Part shown: positions 22,966 through 33,316 of the stretch, in pieces
Layout: every line of letters begins with the position of its first letter
Position numbering within the stretch: the stretch's first letter is position 1
Source of the DNA: Hevea brasiliensis
Taxonomy: Eukaryota > Streptophyta > Magnoliopsida > Malpighiales > Euphorbiaceae
Assembly: GCF_030052815.1 (NCBI RefSeq)
Contig: NC_079503.1
Location: 59,748,735 to 59,812,734 of the forward strand
Length of the DNA: 64,000 nt
Direction: 5' to 3'
Position numbers and translations under genes: made by a program
Notes under the pieces: generated by a model
What the model was told of the DNA's origin: nothing
Database searches by the model: none
Seen by the model: only the letters and a program-made list of their open reading frames with translations

Positions 22966-24593
22966 TGTTTGCTGGTTTTACAACCACCGCAAGTGCATGG
23001 ATCACTAACAAGTAATAAAGTGATGAGTAGAGTATCGTTTTCACGAGGAATTTGATTAGTAAATATCAATCTACACAGTAATTTTGACTGTTTAGGCTAT
23101 TGAACAATGAAGGAATGGAAGTTGCCTATTTTAAACGCTAAAATGATAAACTTAAAATGAAGTAATCTATTTTTGGAACAATTCTGGAATTAAGATTTCA
23201 TACCTGAATCTTGCTATGGATGTTATCTTATTTATTTACTAGTTTTGAGAATCGTTTACCTTGATGGAAATCAGTTCTCAGTTATCCTAAGTCCTCTCTC
23301 AAGGTACCTAGGGTTTATTCTAATTAACTTAAACCCGACTTTCATGGCGATCAAATTAATTAAAATCCCTTAAGGTCTTTGACAAATTTTGAAGTTCCAC
23401 AAAGGTATCAGCCTATGTCTAGGTCAAAATTCCTTGGTTCAAGATCTTGATTTTCTAATATTAATCTTCACCTTTCAGTCCTTCAATTAATATCTACAAT
23501 CAATACTAAGTGGGTACCAGCACATAGCATGCATTAAGATCACAAGAAATTAAATCAAGAAACAAATCTTAAATCCAATAAATAAAGCTTAATGTTTATC
23601 CATAACAATGATTATAAGCATTACTCTCCCAATTCCAAAATATAAAAACTACTCACTTATGAGTTCAGCAAACATCATGATAAAAAGGTAAAGACAGTAA
23701 AAAGAAATCATATAGAAGAAATAAAATAATAAAAATTCATTTAAGGAGATGGAATGAAGGAACCTAAGAGAGTTTGCAGTTTTGATCTTATGGGACTTCA
23801 GCTAGAAGACTCCCCTTGATACTGATATTCTTCTCCTCAAGACGGCTAGAGAGAGTGTAGAATGCGAGTCTTTCTAAAACTCCTAAAAGTGCTATCAAAG
23901 GATCCTCTTCTTTTTTGGATGTTTTCTCTTTCTATTTATAATAGCCGTTCTAGGGTTAGGTCATTTTGAATCGCAAAAGCCTTAGGAGTCTGATTTGAAT
24001 GTGTAAACAAGAGCGAGAATTTGGGTTTGAAAATTAGCTGCCGCAAGGTACAAGGTCCGTGTGTCTCTACACTACCCAGGGCCATGTAACTTACTGGAGT
24101 GGAATTGCAAAGTCTTGCATTGGCACAGAGACTTACACGGGTCTGCACTGGCTACACGGGTCTAGTTACATGGGCCGTGTACTTTTGTTCTCAGAAAGTT
24201 CTTCAAGCTTGTGCCCGGTAGAGACTTACACGAGTCCCTACAAATTACACGGGTCCAATTACACGACCCGTGTACTTTTGTTTCTCCATTGGCTCTCTGG
24301 CTTTCGTCTGGCAGAGACTTACACGGGTCTAGGGCTTGGCTTACACGACCTGTGTACAAATATCAGCAGAAATTCTAAGTCTTTTGACTTCTCTAAGCTT
24401 CCCTTTTACACTCTTATACTCTAGGGCTTCACCCAAACACTTGAAATGATGCAGAAAATATGGAATTAAGGGCTTAATATTAGAAATTTCAAAAACTAAT
24501 GAAATCAACTACTATGTATGAGATTACTTACCTAAATGCTATGAGATAGTATACAATTGTGCTTAAAAATATCTATACAATTCAAGTGCATCA
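22966..24593 (-). repeat. Athila-1 5' LTR
   Basis: This 1628-bp LTR runs from TGATGCACTTG (minus strand, at 24593) to CAGCAAACA at 22966. It carries a TATA box at 23932-23942 and the GTGTAA block at about 24050-24360. It would hold the promoter for the genomic RNA. Confidence 0.92.
23932..23942 (-). promoter_or_regulatory. TATA box of the Athila-1 5' LTR
   Basis: The minus strand reads ATTATAAATAG. The same block is kept in the 3' LTR (13041-13051) and, as AATATAAATAG, in Athila-2 (28295-28305). Confidence 0.6.
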
Positions 24594-24598
24594 TCAGC
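24594..24598. other. Target-site duplication of Athila-1, right copy
   Basis: TCAGC is identical to 12082-12086. Confidence 0.9.
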
Positions 24599-25686
24599 CT
24601 AGCGAGTCTATCTCATACAAAGTACCGTTTGAGCCTAAGTTAACTAGTTCTTGAAATTCATTCCCATCCAGGTTTGATATTCTTACAACACCTTTCTAAC
24701 TATGTATGGACCATCCCAGTTTGGCTTAAACGTTCCTCTTGGATCAAAAGGGATGGGCCGAGCTTGTTTTAAAACTATGTTTTCCTTTTTAAACTTTCTT
24801 GGTTTTACCTTCTTTTTAAAGGCCCTGGCTATCTTCCTCTGACAAGCCTGCATATGATATAAGGCTCACATCCTGTTTTCATCAATCAAAGCTAGTGCTT
24901 CATATATCTTCTAGGCCCACTCATTTTTTGGGATCTTAGCTTCTAGCATCACTCTCAAGGATTTGACCTCTAGCTCAATGGGTAGCACTGGTTTAGTCCC
25001 ATACACTAAAGAGAATGGGGTTGCCCCCATAGATGTTCTTGTAACAGTGCAATAACCTTAAAGAATATAAGGGAGTTTTTTTTTTTTTTTTGCCAATTCT
25101 TATATGTTCGAACATTTTTGTCAAAGCACCCACTACTTTATAGGATTCAGTCTCAATCCATTTAGTGAAAGAGTCCCCACCATTATAAATCTATGGCTGT
25201 TAAAAGCTGTGGGAGAAATCTTTCTAATGATGTTTATGCCCCAAACTGAAAACGGCCACAGTAAGTCATACTGTAGAGCTCACTTAGTGGTAGATGGTTC
25301 AAGTTTACATAGATCTAACATTCATGGCATTTCTTGAAAAACTTGGCATAATCAGTCTCCATAGTAGACTAGTGGTAACCCAACCTTAAAACTTTTCCAG
25401 CCAAAACCTTTCCGTTCATGTGAGGACCATACATTCCTGTATATACTTCTTTCATTATTTGCTCAGTCTATTTTTCTATCACACATAAAAGTTTGTAGAG
25501 TTTCTCCCCAGCTAAAGTAAATTGAGTGGCTAATCTACGAATTATTGCTCTATCTCTTTTATTGGCTAATTGCATGTATTCTCTCACTTCTAGATAACTC
25601 TTTATATCTACATACCATTTTCCTTCACCCTCTAGGTCCACATGTGCTACTACTAATACTTCATAGCATGAAGTTTTATTCCTCAT
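24599..25686 (-). pseudogene. Tat/Ogre-like integrase, decayed
   Basis: On the minus strand the segment 25686-25468 reads EGEGKWYVDIKSYLEVREY and RAIIRRLATQFTLAGEKLYK, which is the entry into a Tat integrase. Further on, weakly readable wording such as KVLRLGY, FSVWGI, WIEAESYKVV and, at the very end, LDGNEF follows the integrase order, with many stops. A poly-T/A run lies at 25078-25092. The sequence is cut by Athila-1 at 24593 just after the integrase C-terminus. Confidence 0.65.
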
Positions 25687-25714
25687 TAAGATAACTAACT
25701 AAGTTAACTATTGA

Positions 25715-25999
25715 TCACCCTTTTCCTATAGTGACACCAGAATGGCTTGGGAATCGGCCATCTGATTCTAAGCTCGAGGCATGTGCTTCATGGTACTTTG
25801 TTAACAAGGCTATAAATTTATCTCTTTCTTCTTGGGTTAAATCTTCAGCTAACTTAATGTCTTTAGGATTATTTGGTGTACCCAAATTAATAGAGATCGA
25901 TTTTGATGCACTAATAGAAACAAATTCTAAATGATTATAAATGCCATGCATATGCCCATTAGAATAAACATCAAACAAGTAAGCAAAAGGACTGGTCAT
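25715..25999 (-). pseudogene. Tat/Ogre-like pol linker before reverse transcriptase
   Basis: The readable segment INLGTPNNPKDIKLAEDLTQ and EERDKFIALLTKYHEA matches the linker that precedes reverse transcriptase in Tat elements. The next readable piece, about 30 bp away, is integrase. The reverse transcriptase and RNase H of some 2 kb are therefore missing. Confidence 0.55.
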
Positions 26000-26699
26000 G
26001 TTAATGATCTTTGCATCAAAATCAGCATCAAGTACGTCAGAAATGGAAACATCAGTATCACTACTGTGAGCATTACGAAAGACAGACTCAAACTTAGGGG
26101 TGTAGCTTTAGGTGCTTAGGTTTCCATGCAATCCTTAGATCAATGGTGTTGATTTTCTACTTTAGCTCTTTCACATGTGGTAACCCCTAATCATATGTCC
26201 AGGTAATTGCCCCCTCTTTCAAGAACTTAGGAGGATTTGGTTCTTCTTCTTCTTCAGTTGGCTCATAGCCCCAACCATATCTCGTAATCTATCCCTTCAT
26301 CTTAAAAAAAGTCACCAGGCTATTTATACGTTTTCCTAGGCCTATGCCAGGAAAAAACTTTATCCCTTTCTTCACAGTAGCCACTTTTGGATCTATCCAC
26401 TTTTTATAGATCCTAGCAACTTGAAAACTAAACATTGGTGGAGCTAAATCGTCTACTTATAATGTAATTAAGTCCTCATCAGAATCAGTCCAAACATCCA
26501 AAGGACCTTCATCATAGCTAGAATTATCACAAATATCAATAACCATCATAGACTGAGGTTCATTGGGCTTTTGGATGGGTTGGATAAAGTTAATAATCTT
26601 GTCAAGGTTATTTGGGGTAGCAGAGATCATGTAGATATCTGGTGGAGGTGGAAATTTTGGTTAGGCATAGGGCTGGTGTAGGTGTTCGGTTGGTTTTCT
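26000..26699 (-). mobile_element. Tat/Ogre-like gag-pol junction region, unreadable
   Basis: This region should hold the gag end and protease. I found no intact protease active site and no open frame longer than noise. It is kept as decayed Tat sequence because it lies between two recognisable Tat parts in the right order. Confidence 0.4.
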
Positions 26700-27355
26700 G
26701 GGTCGGCTATTTTTTTAACATTAATTAGGTCTTAGATATCATGCTTAAGTTAGAAGTAGTAGTCAGTGTCATGATTGTAGGTTTGGTGAAACTGGCAATA
26801 TTGATTGATATCATAGCTAGGTGTGAGTGGATTTTGTGTTGGTCTGGGTGCCAAGAGCTGTAGGAGGTCTTGAGCTTTGAGATGCTCGAAAACTGTGGAT
26901 AAGGGTTGGTTGAATTAGGAAAATATCCTTAGGGTGCGGGACACAGTTTGAACCTCAATGACTTTGTTTTCCCTAGTAATCTTGCCAGCTGACTAGTATC
27001 CTCCCCTCTTAGGCTGATAACTCTTCCTTTCATTGTTTAATACATCCTCCACTAATACCCCAGCATCATATAGCTGTTCAAATGTAGCCAAGGGATAACA
27101 ACAAAGTTTCTCATAATAACTAGGTTGTAGACTTTTCACTATCAAGCACACCTGATCCTTTTCAGCAGGCCTATTGGTCATCTTGATGGCTTTTTTCCTC
27201 CATCTCAATAGATACTTAGAAAAGGTTTCATTTGGTTTTTCTCTAGTGGTCCTAAGTCTCTTAGGTAACATCTAAAGCTGTCTTATAAGAGTATTGTTGA
27301 ACAAATCTCCTAACTAGCTCCTCCCAATCTCTTCTCACAATGGCTTCTAGCCCAT
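26700..27355 (-). pseudogene. Tat/Ogre-like gag
   Basis: The segment 27271-26993 reads PNETFSKYLLRWRKKAIKM, RPAEKDQVCLIVKSLQPSYY and TFEQLYDAGVLVEDVL, the conserved gag core of Tat elements. At about 26810-26700 a decayed zinc-knuckle-like motif can be followed (CQFHQTYNHDTD, then an LKHDI box), with stops. The gag N-terminus is cut off by the insertion of Athila-2 at 27361. Confidence 0.65.
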
Positions 27356-27360
27356 GATAC
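27356..27360. other. Presumed target-site duplication of Athila-2, left copy
   Basis: GATAC directly precedes the LTR terminus at 27361. The partner copy should lie to the right of the window and cannot be checked here. Confidence 0.5.
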
Positions 27361-28854
27361 TGTTTGCTGGTTTTTCAACCCCACAAGTGCACAAATTGCT
27401 AACAAGTAATAAAGTAGTGAGTAGAGTATCATCCCACGAGGAATTTAATTAGCAAGTACTAAACTACACAGCAATTTTGACTGTCTAGGCTAACGATTAA
27501 AATGGGAGAGTAAATTGAATCTATCTTGGATACTGGAAATTAACTTTGAATAAAACTATCTATTAAAACAATTCCAAAATTAAGATTTCACACTATAACC
27601 TTATTATGGATTTTAATCTTGTTTATTCATTGGATTGAGTATCATTACTTTGATGGAAATTAATCCTAAGATATCTTAGGTCCTCTCTTAAGGCACCTAA
27701 AGTGTGTTTCGATTAGAGCTAAACCTTACTTTTATTGGAGATTAGTCCTAATAAAAATCTTTTAAGATCTATGATTAATTATGAAACTCCACAAAGGTCA
27801 TCAGGCTATCTCTAGGTCAAATTTCCTAGGTTAAAATCCCAATTTTATAATATTAATCTTCACCTTTGAGTCCTTCAATTAATATCTGTAATCAATATTA
27901 AGTGGGTACTAACACACAACATGCATTAAGATCGCAAGAAATTGAATCAAAGAACAAAACTCAAATCCAATAAATAAAACTCAATATTTGTCCATAATAA
28001 CAATCACAAGTGTTACTCTCCCAATTCCAGAATAAAGGGATTACTCACTCATGGTGAGTTTAACAAACACAATAAAGGTAAAATGAAAGAACATGAACAG
28101 TCCGCTTAAAGAAATAGAATAAAAGAATCGATTAGGATTTTCTATAGCCTTGAACTTGTGGAACTTTGGCTGAAGGTTTCCTTTTGTGCTGATGCTCTCC
28201 GCTTCTAGACGGCTATGAAGAATATCTATGTGAAAATGAGATTAGATCTAGATTGAGATTTTTTTTCAAACTTTCTTTTTACTTTCTGCTGCCTCTATTT
28301 ATATTGCAAGTCTAGGGTTAGGTTTTTAGAGTTCCAAAAGCATTGGAAGTCTCTCCCCTCTGTAGAAACTGGAGCTGGAATCAATTTAGGAAACTGGCTG
28401 TCACATAATACACGGCCCGTGTGTCACTACATGGCCTAGAGCCATGTAACTTACTGGAGCTTGAATGGTTGCCTCTTGTATCAGGACAGGAGTTTACACG
28501 GACCTCAAGAAGTTACATGGGCCTAATTACATGGCTCGTGTACTTTTGTTCTTCAAAGAAATCTTCAAGCCTAGCTCGGCAGAGACTTACACAAGTCTTC
28601 ATAATTTACACGGGTCATAGTACATGGCTCGTGTACTTTGTTTATTCCTTGGCTTTTGGCTTTCTCCTGGCAGTAGGTTACACGGGTCTGTGGCTTTGCT
28701 TACACGACCCATGTAAGGTGTATCAGCAACACTTCTCTATCCTTTGGTCTTTCCAAGCATTCTTCTTTGCTCCTATGCATGGTTTCACTTATCTAAATGC
28801 TATGAAATATTATACAAATGTACTTAAGAATATCTATATAATATAAGTGTATCA
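27361..28854 (-). repeat. Athila-2 3' LTR
   Basis: This 1494-bp LTR starts TGTTTGCTGG and ends AGTGTATCA on the + strand, as in Athila-1. It has a TATA block at 28295-28305 and a GTGTAA block at 28405-28720. The tract beyond it (28855-28870) reads AATACTCTCAAACTC where Athila-1 has AATACCCCCAAACTC, so the polypurine run is interrupted. Confidence 0.88.
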
Positions 28855-30438
28855 AATACTCTCAAACTCAAACTTTTGCTTGTCCTCAAGCAAATTGAAA
28901 ACCTTTTTAGAATACATTTTAAGGGAAAAACTCAGAAGCATAACTATAAATTCAATATGCGTATAATTAAACTCCTTCAACCTTCATACCAACTCCTTTC
29001 CTTCAAGCCATAAAGGTTTCAATAGCTATCTGCTTAAAACCTCACCCCCTTTTGTGGTGTTTCAACTAATTGCTTCTCTATGCAAGGCTATTAATAAGTC
29101 ACAAATAACCTGTTTTATCATGATAGACTTATAAAATACTTACTCCCCTCAAACTTAGCCTCTAATATGGAAATTGTTGAGATTGATTTAATTCCAACTC
29201 CATAGGCACATCCCAATTTCCTATCTCCACTAAAGTTGTAGATATTTTCAAAAGATCAAAAGTTCTTTAGAAAGGTTGTATTGGGGTTAAGGGAGGATAA
29301 TTTGGTTACCAATGAAGGGTTCTAAGGAATGTAAATTTGATGTTAGCTTTCATGCATAAGGTTCTAAGTATACTAAGTTTATTCTATTGGTTTTTTACAT
29401 TAGGGAGAAGGGTTTATAGTGCCAAGCATACTGTCATGATGTTTAATTTTGGGACCCCCTTTTTTTTATTTTATTTTTTATTTTTTATTTTATGTCCCTT
29501 TTGTCCTTTCCCCCAAACTCATTGCTTTTGTTAGGCTGGAAAGGCAAATTTTCCTTGATTTTAATTGTACACTTGCACTCTTCTTGGTATTCTCATCTTC
29601 TCCTCATGTTTTCTTTTACATTTGATATACTTATCCTTTATACACTAGACTTCCTCAAAAGGGTAAGGTGCGTGTTTAGGCTAGGGGTTAGGTAAATATG
29701 TGTGGGTAAACAAGGAAAATTATACGAGTGAAAATATAGGCTCAAGTTGGCTGCAAGGGGTATATTGTAACTAAGGGTGGCTTAAGGCTTAATGAAAGAA
29801 TGCCTTAATCATTTCTTTTTCAAGCATATGCTAGGATTTCGCCTCGATAGGTCTAAGAGACATGTTTTAGAGTTGGTGAGTCATTTTTAGGTTTGTTTGT
29901 ATTTCAAAGGTTTTCTCTCGATTTTGCTAGTTCAATGTGACAAATTAATAGCTATGAAGGGATTTAACTAGTCTAGCTCCACTAAGGTGGATAAGTTTTT
30001 CACAGACAACAAATTAAAGCCTTTTTGCCTATTCAGATACATTCATTCCTCAATCCAATGAAGTCCAATTATTAGCTGTTAATATTTGTGGTTATAATTC
30101 TACGTTAAAAAAAAAAAAGTTCAAAAGTTCAAAATTTACAAAATTTTCTGGATTTTTAATACACAAGTATAATACGGATATAATTAAGCAATATAATGAA
30201 ATGCGATGATATGCAGTGCATGAAATGCATCTGTACCCCCAAACTCAAAGCTGACATTGTCCTCAATGGCAACACAATATGCAAAATTAAGGTATATCAC
30301 ACAAAATTTTCAAAAAGCATATTATGTATTAAAAATTGAAAGTTTAGACAAAAAGCTAGTAATAGAGACCTATGAGCACTAAGTAGGATTAAGGCATATA
30401 AGTTTTTACATGAAGGAACCTATCTTATAGTCCTAACT
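28855..30438 (-). mobile_element. Athila-2 3' spacer, noncoding
   Basis: It aligns with 13701-15376 of Athila-1 in order, including the TTGCTTGTCCTCAAGCAAA block next to the LTR. I see no coding region. T-rich and A-rich runs lie at 29460-29490 and 30107-30118. Confidence 0.7.
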
Positions 30439-31727
30439 CTAAAAAGCCTCTGATGGGGATGATGGTCCCTCTCTATTGAGTCTCTCCATGATCATGTCAA
30501 GCTTGTTGTGGGCCTCCTGGAGACTGTCCTTAAGCGTTTGCATCCTATTGTTTATGGTGGTCTCCATTCACTGAAGGTATGCAAGGATGGGGTCTGTCGG
30601 TAGTGGAGTGTAGGAAGGCACTCGGGCTGGGGACTCATGGTAGAGTGGCTCTTGGGCTTCCTCTTGTGGCTATGATGGTTCACCAGGCTTTGCTTGTGCT
30701 TTTTCTCTCTTGGAGATGAAATTACCATCGATATCGAGTAGGAAGCAGGTGTTCCCAACCTTCTTGCACATCCCCATGGATATGTAGATGGTTTGGTCGA
30801 TTTTGGCGATGTTAGGGATGGGACGTAGCCTGTGATGCCCCAGGGAAAATCCAAAGTGGAGTGCTATGGTGGTGATGAGCCCACCAAGCACTATGTGGCC
30901 TGTCAGCTAGTGAGAGATGCGATGAAGGTGGTTGCATAAGAAGAAACCTGTGCTGCAATGTTGCTCGATAACCATACACCAGAGGAAGAAGAGCTCATTG
31001 GCATTTACCATGCCTAAGCTGTCATCACAGCCTATGATAGTGTGGGCGGCGAACTGGTGTATGTACCTTAAAGTAGGGCTAGTGATGCCTGAGGATTTGG
31101 ATTTACTAGACTTATAAACATCAATGTTCGATCCTATGGAGCACCAGAAGTCCATGTTATTGTAGATCATCCTATTTTGCAGGATCTCTTAGAATCTGGC
31201 ATTGTCAAAACTAAAGATTGCATTGAACTCGTATATGTTTAGCACCCTATCAACATCAAGTACTCAAAATTTAATCCTCCCCCTGTCTTCGTGATCTGTG
31301 GGCCATAGGGTAGTCTTGAAACTCCCAAGGAATTCCAGTGTGGTGTCCTGATAGGCGAAAAATTAGAGTTGGGCGAATATGGTCCACCCGACGCCGTCGA
31401 GTAGCCCATCAATCTCCTTGCATAGGCTGAGTTGCTCCAACAACCCGAAATCCATATACTTGGTGGAGATAATCCTTCTGTTGTTAAGCTGCACACATAA
31501 GTCTAGATGGGTAGAATCGCAAAATGTCCAGGCGATGGAGAACTCGGGTTGTGCTGGCTGTGGAGGTTGTGGTTGAGGTGCGGGTTATGGTTAGGGTTGA
31601 GGTGGTGGAGGTGGGGCTGGCCTTATTCATGGGCACTGGGACGATGGCTGAGGAGGTGAGGGTGAGGAGTCTCCTCCTTGCCTTGAGGAAGAACCCGTTC
31701 TTCTTGCTGGTCTCTTAGTAGGTGCCA
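30439..31727 (-). pseudogene. Athila-2 env-position ORF
   Basis: It starts at the ATG at 31727 (MAPTK) and ends at the TAG at 30439. Readable pieces match the Athila-1 protein: SPTLRYIHQFAAHTIIG, NANELFFLWCM, MCKKVGNTCF. The first quarter is low-complexity and glycine- or proline-rich, depending on frame. Stops and frameshifts separate the pieces, so it is not functional. Its preservation at the same place in both Athila copies shows it belongs to the family and was not captured by one copy. Confidence 0.72.
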
Positions 31728-32579
31728 TTGATGATTGTGGGAGGAGAGAAGGCTAGGGTTTTATGAGGAAAGAGGAGATTTGAGGGGTTTTTAAAGGGAA
31801 GGAAGCTTAGAGAGAAAGAGTTTTTGAGTGGGAGGGAGTTTAATGGGAGTCAGGTGAATTTAAAGGGTCATTCTGACCCTTCATTTCACGCATTTTGTGC
31901 CCCAAGTATCACTTTTATGACATGATACATGGGGCATGTATCACTACACAGGTCCTGACCATCATATCCGTGTAACGTTTTGTCCTGAATTTTCCTTTTT
32001 CTGTTAAGTTACACGACCTGTGTAAAACCATTCGGGGACTCGTGTAACTTTCTGCTCGAAAGTTGTATGGCTGGCTAAGTTACATGGCCCGTGTAAATGT
32101 GATTTGGGACCCGTGTAACTTCATGTCTCCCTCAAACTCAAAAATTTCTCTCTCCATTGTCAAAGCATGCCTCGTGTAACATTATACGGAGTCAACCGGT
32201 GTAAGTTTCTAGAGCTTATGCAGGTGTAGTTTTAGGGTTCCAGAAGGTTACACGGGGCGTGTAAAACTTATACACAACCCGTGTAAGTTTCTAGCTCTCT
32301 AATACTCTCTGTATTAAAATTTTATGCCAAAGTTTCCTTACCACTACGAATGAAATGAATGTAAAAATTAGCAATAGAGCTACTTCCCCGGTTTTGTATG
32401 ATCTCCTTTTGCATGGTTTTGTCTTTACGTCTCCTTTCCTCCCTTGCCTTTGGTTCCTTGCTTTCGTAGAATTGGGACTTGGGGTACCTACAAAATAAAA
32501 TATGAAAAAACATAAGATGAAAATAAAATAAGAGTTAAAATAAAAGAAATTTAGAAATTTTGGGTTGCCTCCCAAAGAG
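31728..32579 (-). repeat. Athila-2 internal spacer with GTGTAA-motif array
   Basis: Variants of TTACACGGCCCGTGTAA and GGACCCGTGTAACTT recur from about 31915 to 32290, with more units than in Athila-1. The stretch 32300-32579 is an AT-rich linker to integrase. Confidence 0.68.
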
Positions 32580-33316
32580 CGCTTATTTATAGTCTTTAGC
32601 TGGACTGCTCCCTCGTTGTTCATGGTATGTCTAAAGGGTTGTCAAAGGTACAGTTAGCTCCTTTCTCTGTGGGTTCTCCCTGTAAGTATGGCTTCAGCCT
32701 TTGCTCGTTCACTTTGAATGCACCTGAGGTTTCATTCTAAATCTCTACAGCTCCATGCGGGAAGAAACCTTAAAGGGTCCTAACCATTGTGATCTCAGCT
32801 TCCGTGGAAAAAGTTTTAACCTAGAGTTGAAGAGCAGGACAAGGTCTCGTTCTTTTATTTCTTTTCTTACTATGCATCTGTCCTGACATCTTTTAGTTTT
32901 GTCCTTGAAGATTTTGGCATTCTCATACGCATCCTGCCTGATTTCATCCAACTTATTGAGCTGTAGGAGTCTTTTTTCACCATCAGCTTTGAAGTCAAAG
33001 TTCAGGGTCCAAATTGCCCAGTAAGCCTTGTGCTTAAGTTCAACAGGGAGGTGGCATAATTTCCCATAGACCAATCGAAAGGGTGTTGTTCCAATTTGAG
33101 TTTTATATGCAGTGCGGTATGCCCATAGTCCATCACCTAACTTCATAGACCAATCCTTTCTTAAGCAGTTTACTATTTTCTCTAGTATATGTTTTAGCTC
33201 CCTGTTTGAAATCTCTACTTGGCCACTGGTTTGAGGATGATAAAATGTGGCCAACTTGTGAGTCACTCCATACTTTTTCAATAGTGTTTCAAATTGTTGG
33301 TTGCAGAAGTGACTTT
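32580..33316 (-). pseudogene. Athila-2 integrase, C-terminal half
   Basis: The frame is open from the Tekay-A junction down to 32745. It contains [37 protein letters not shown] (catalytic Glu), [20 protein letters not shown] and LGPFKVSS near the end. It is cut just downstream of the second catalytic Asp, whose codon lies on the other side of Tekay-A at about 40659. This half itself is better kept than the same part of Athila-1. Confidence 0.85.
33312..33316. other. Target-site duplication of Tekay-A, left copy
   Basis: ACTTT is repeated at 40646-40650, and both copies abut LTR termini. Confidence 0.92.

Larger units (their letters stand above)
12087..24593 (-). mobile_element. Athila-1, full-length Ty3/gypsy Athila element
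   Basis: The 12.5-kb element has two LTRs of about 1.6 kb (12087-13700 and 22966-24593) that begin TG and end CA on the minus strand, flanked by TCAGC duplications. In transcription order it holds a tRNA-Asp-type primer site, gag, protease, reverse transcriptase, RNase H, integrase, a spacer with GTGTAA motifs, an env-position ORF, a long spacer and the polypurine tract. The lineage is read from gag (FYNG motif), FMDD reverse transcriptase wording and the extra 3' ORF. All ORFs carry stops or frameshifts. LTRs differ by roughly 6-10% in stretches I compared, so it is an old insertion. Confidence 0.92.

Noticed and set aside
24059..24424. 121-codon open frame with repeated ETYTG and LHGS wording (also at 13208 and 28421)
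   Set aside because: The repeats follow the DNA-level GTGTAA motif of the Athila LTR, appear in different frames in different copies, and are not conserved as protein.
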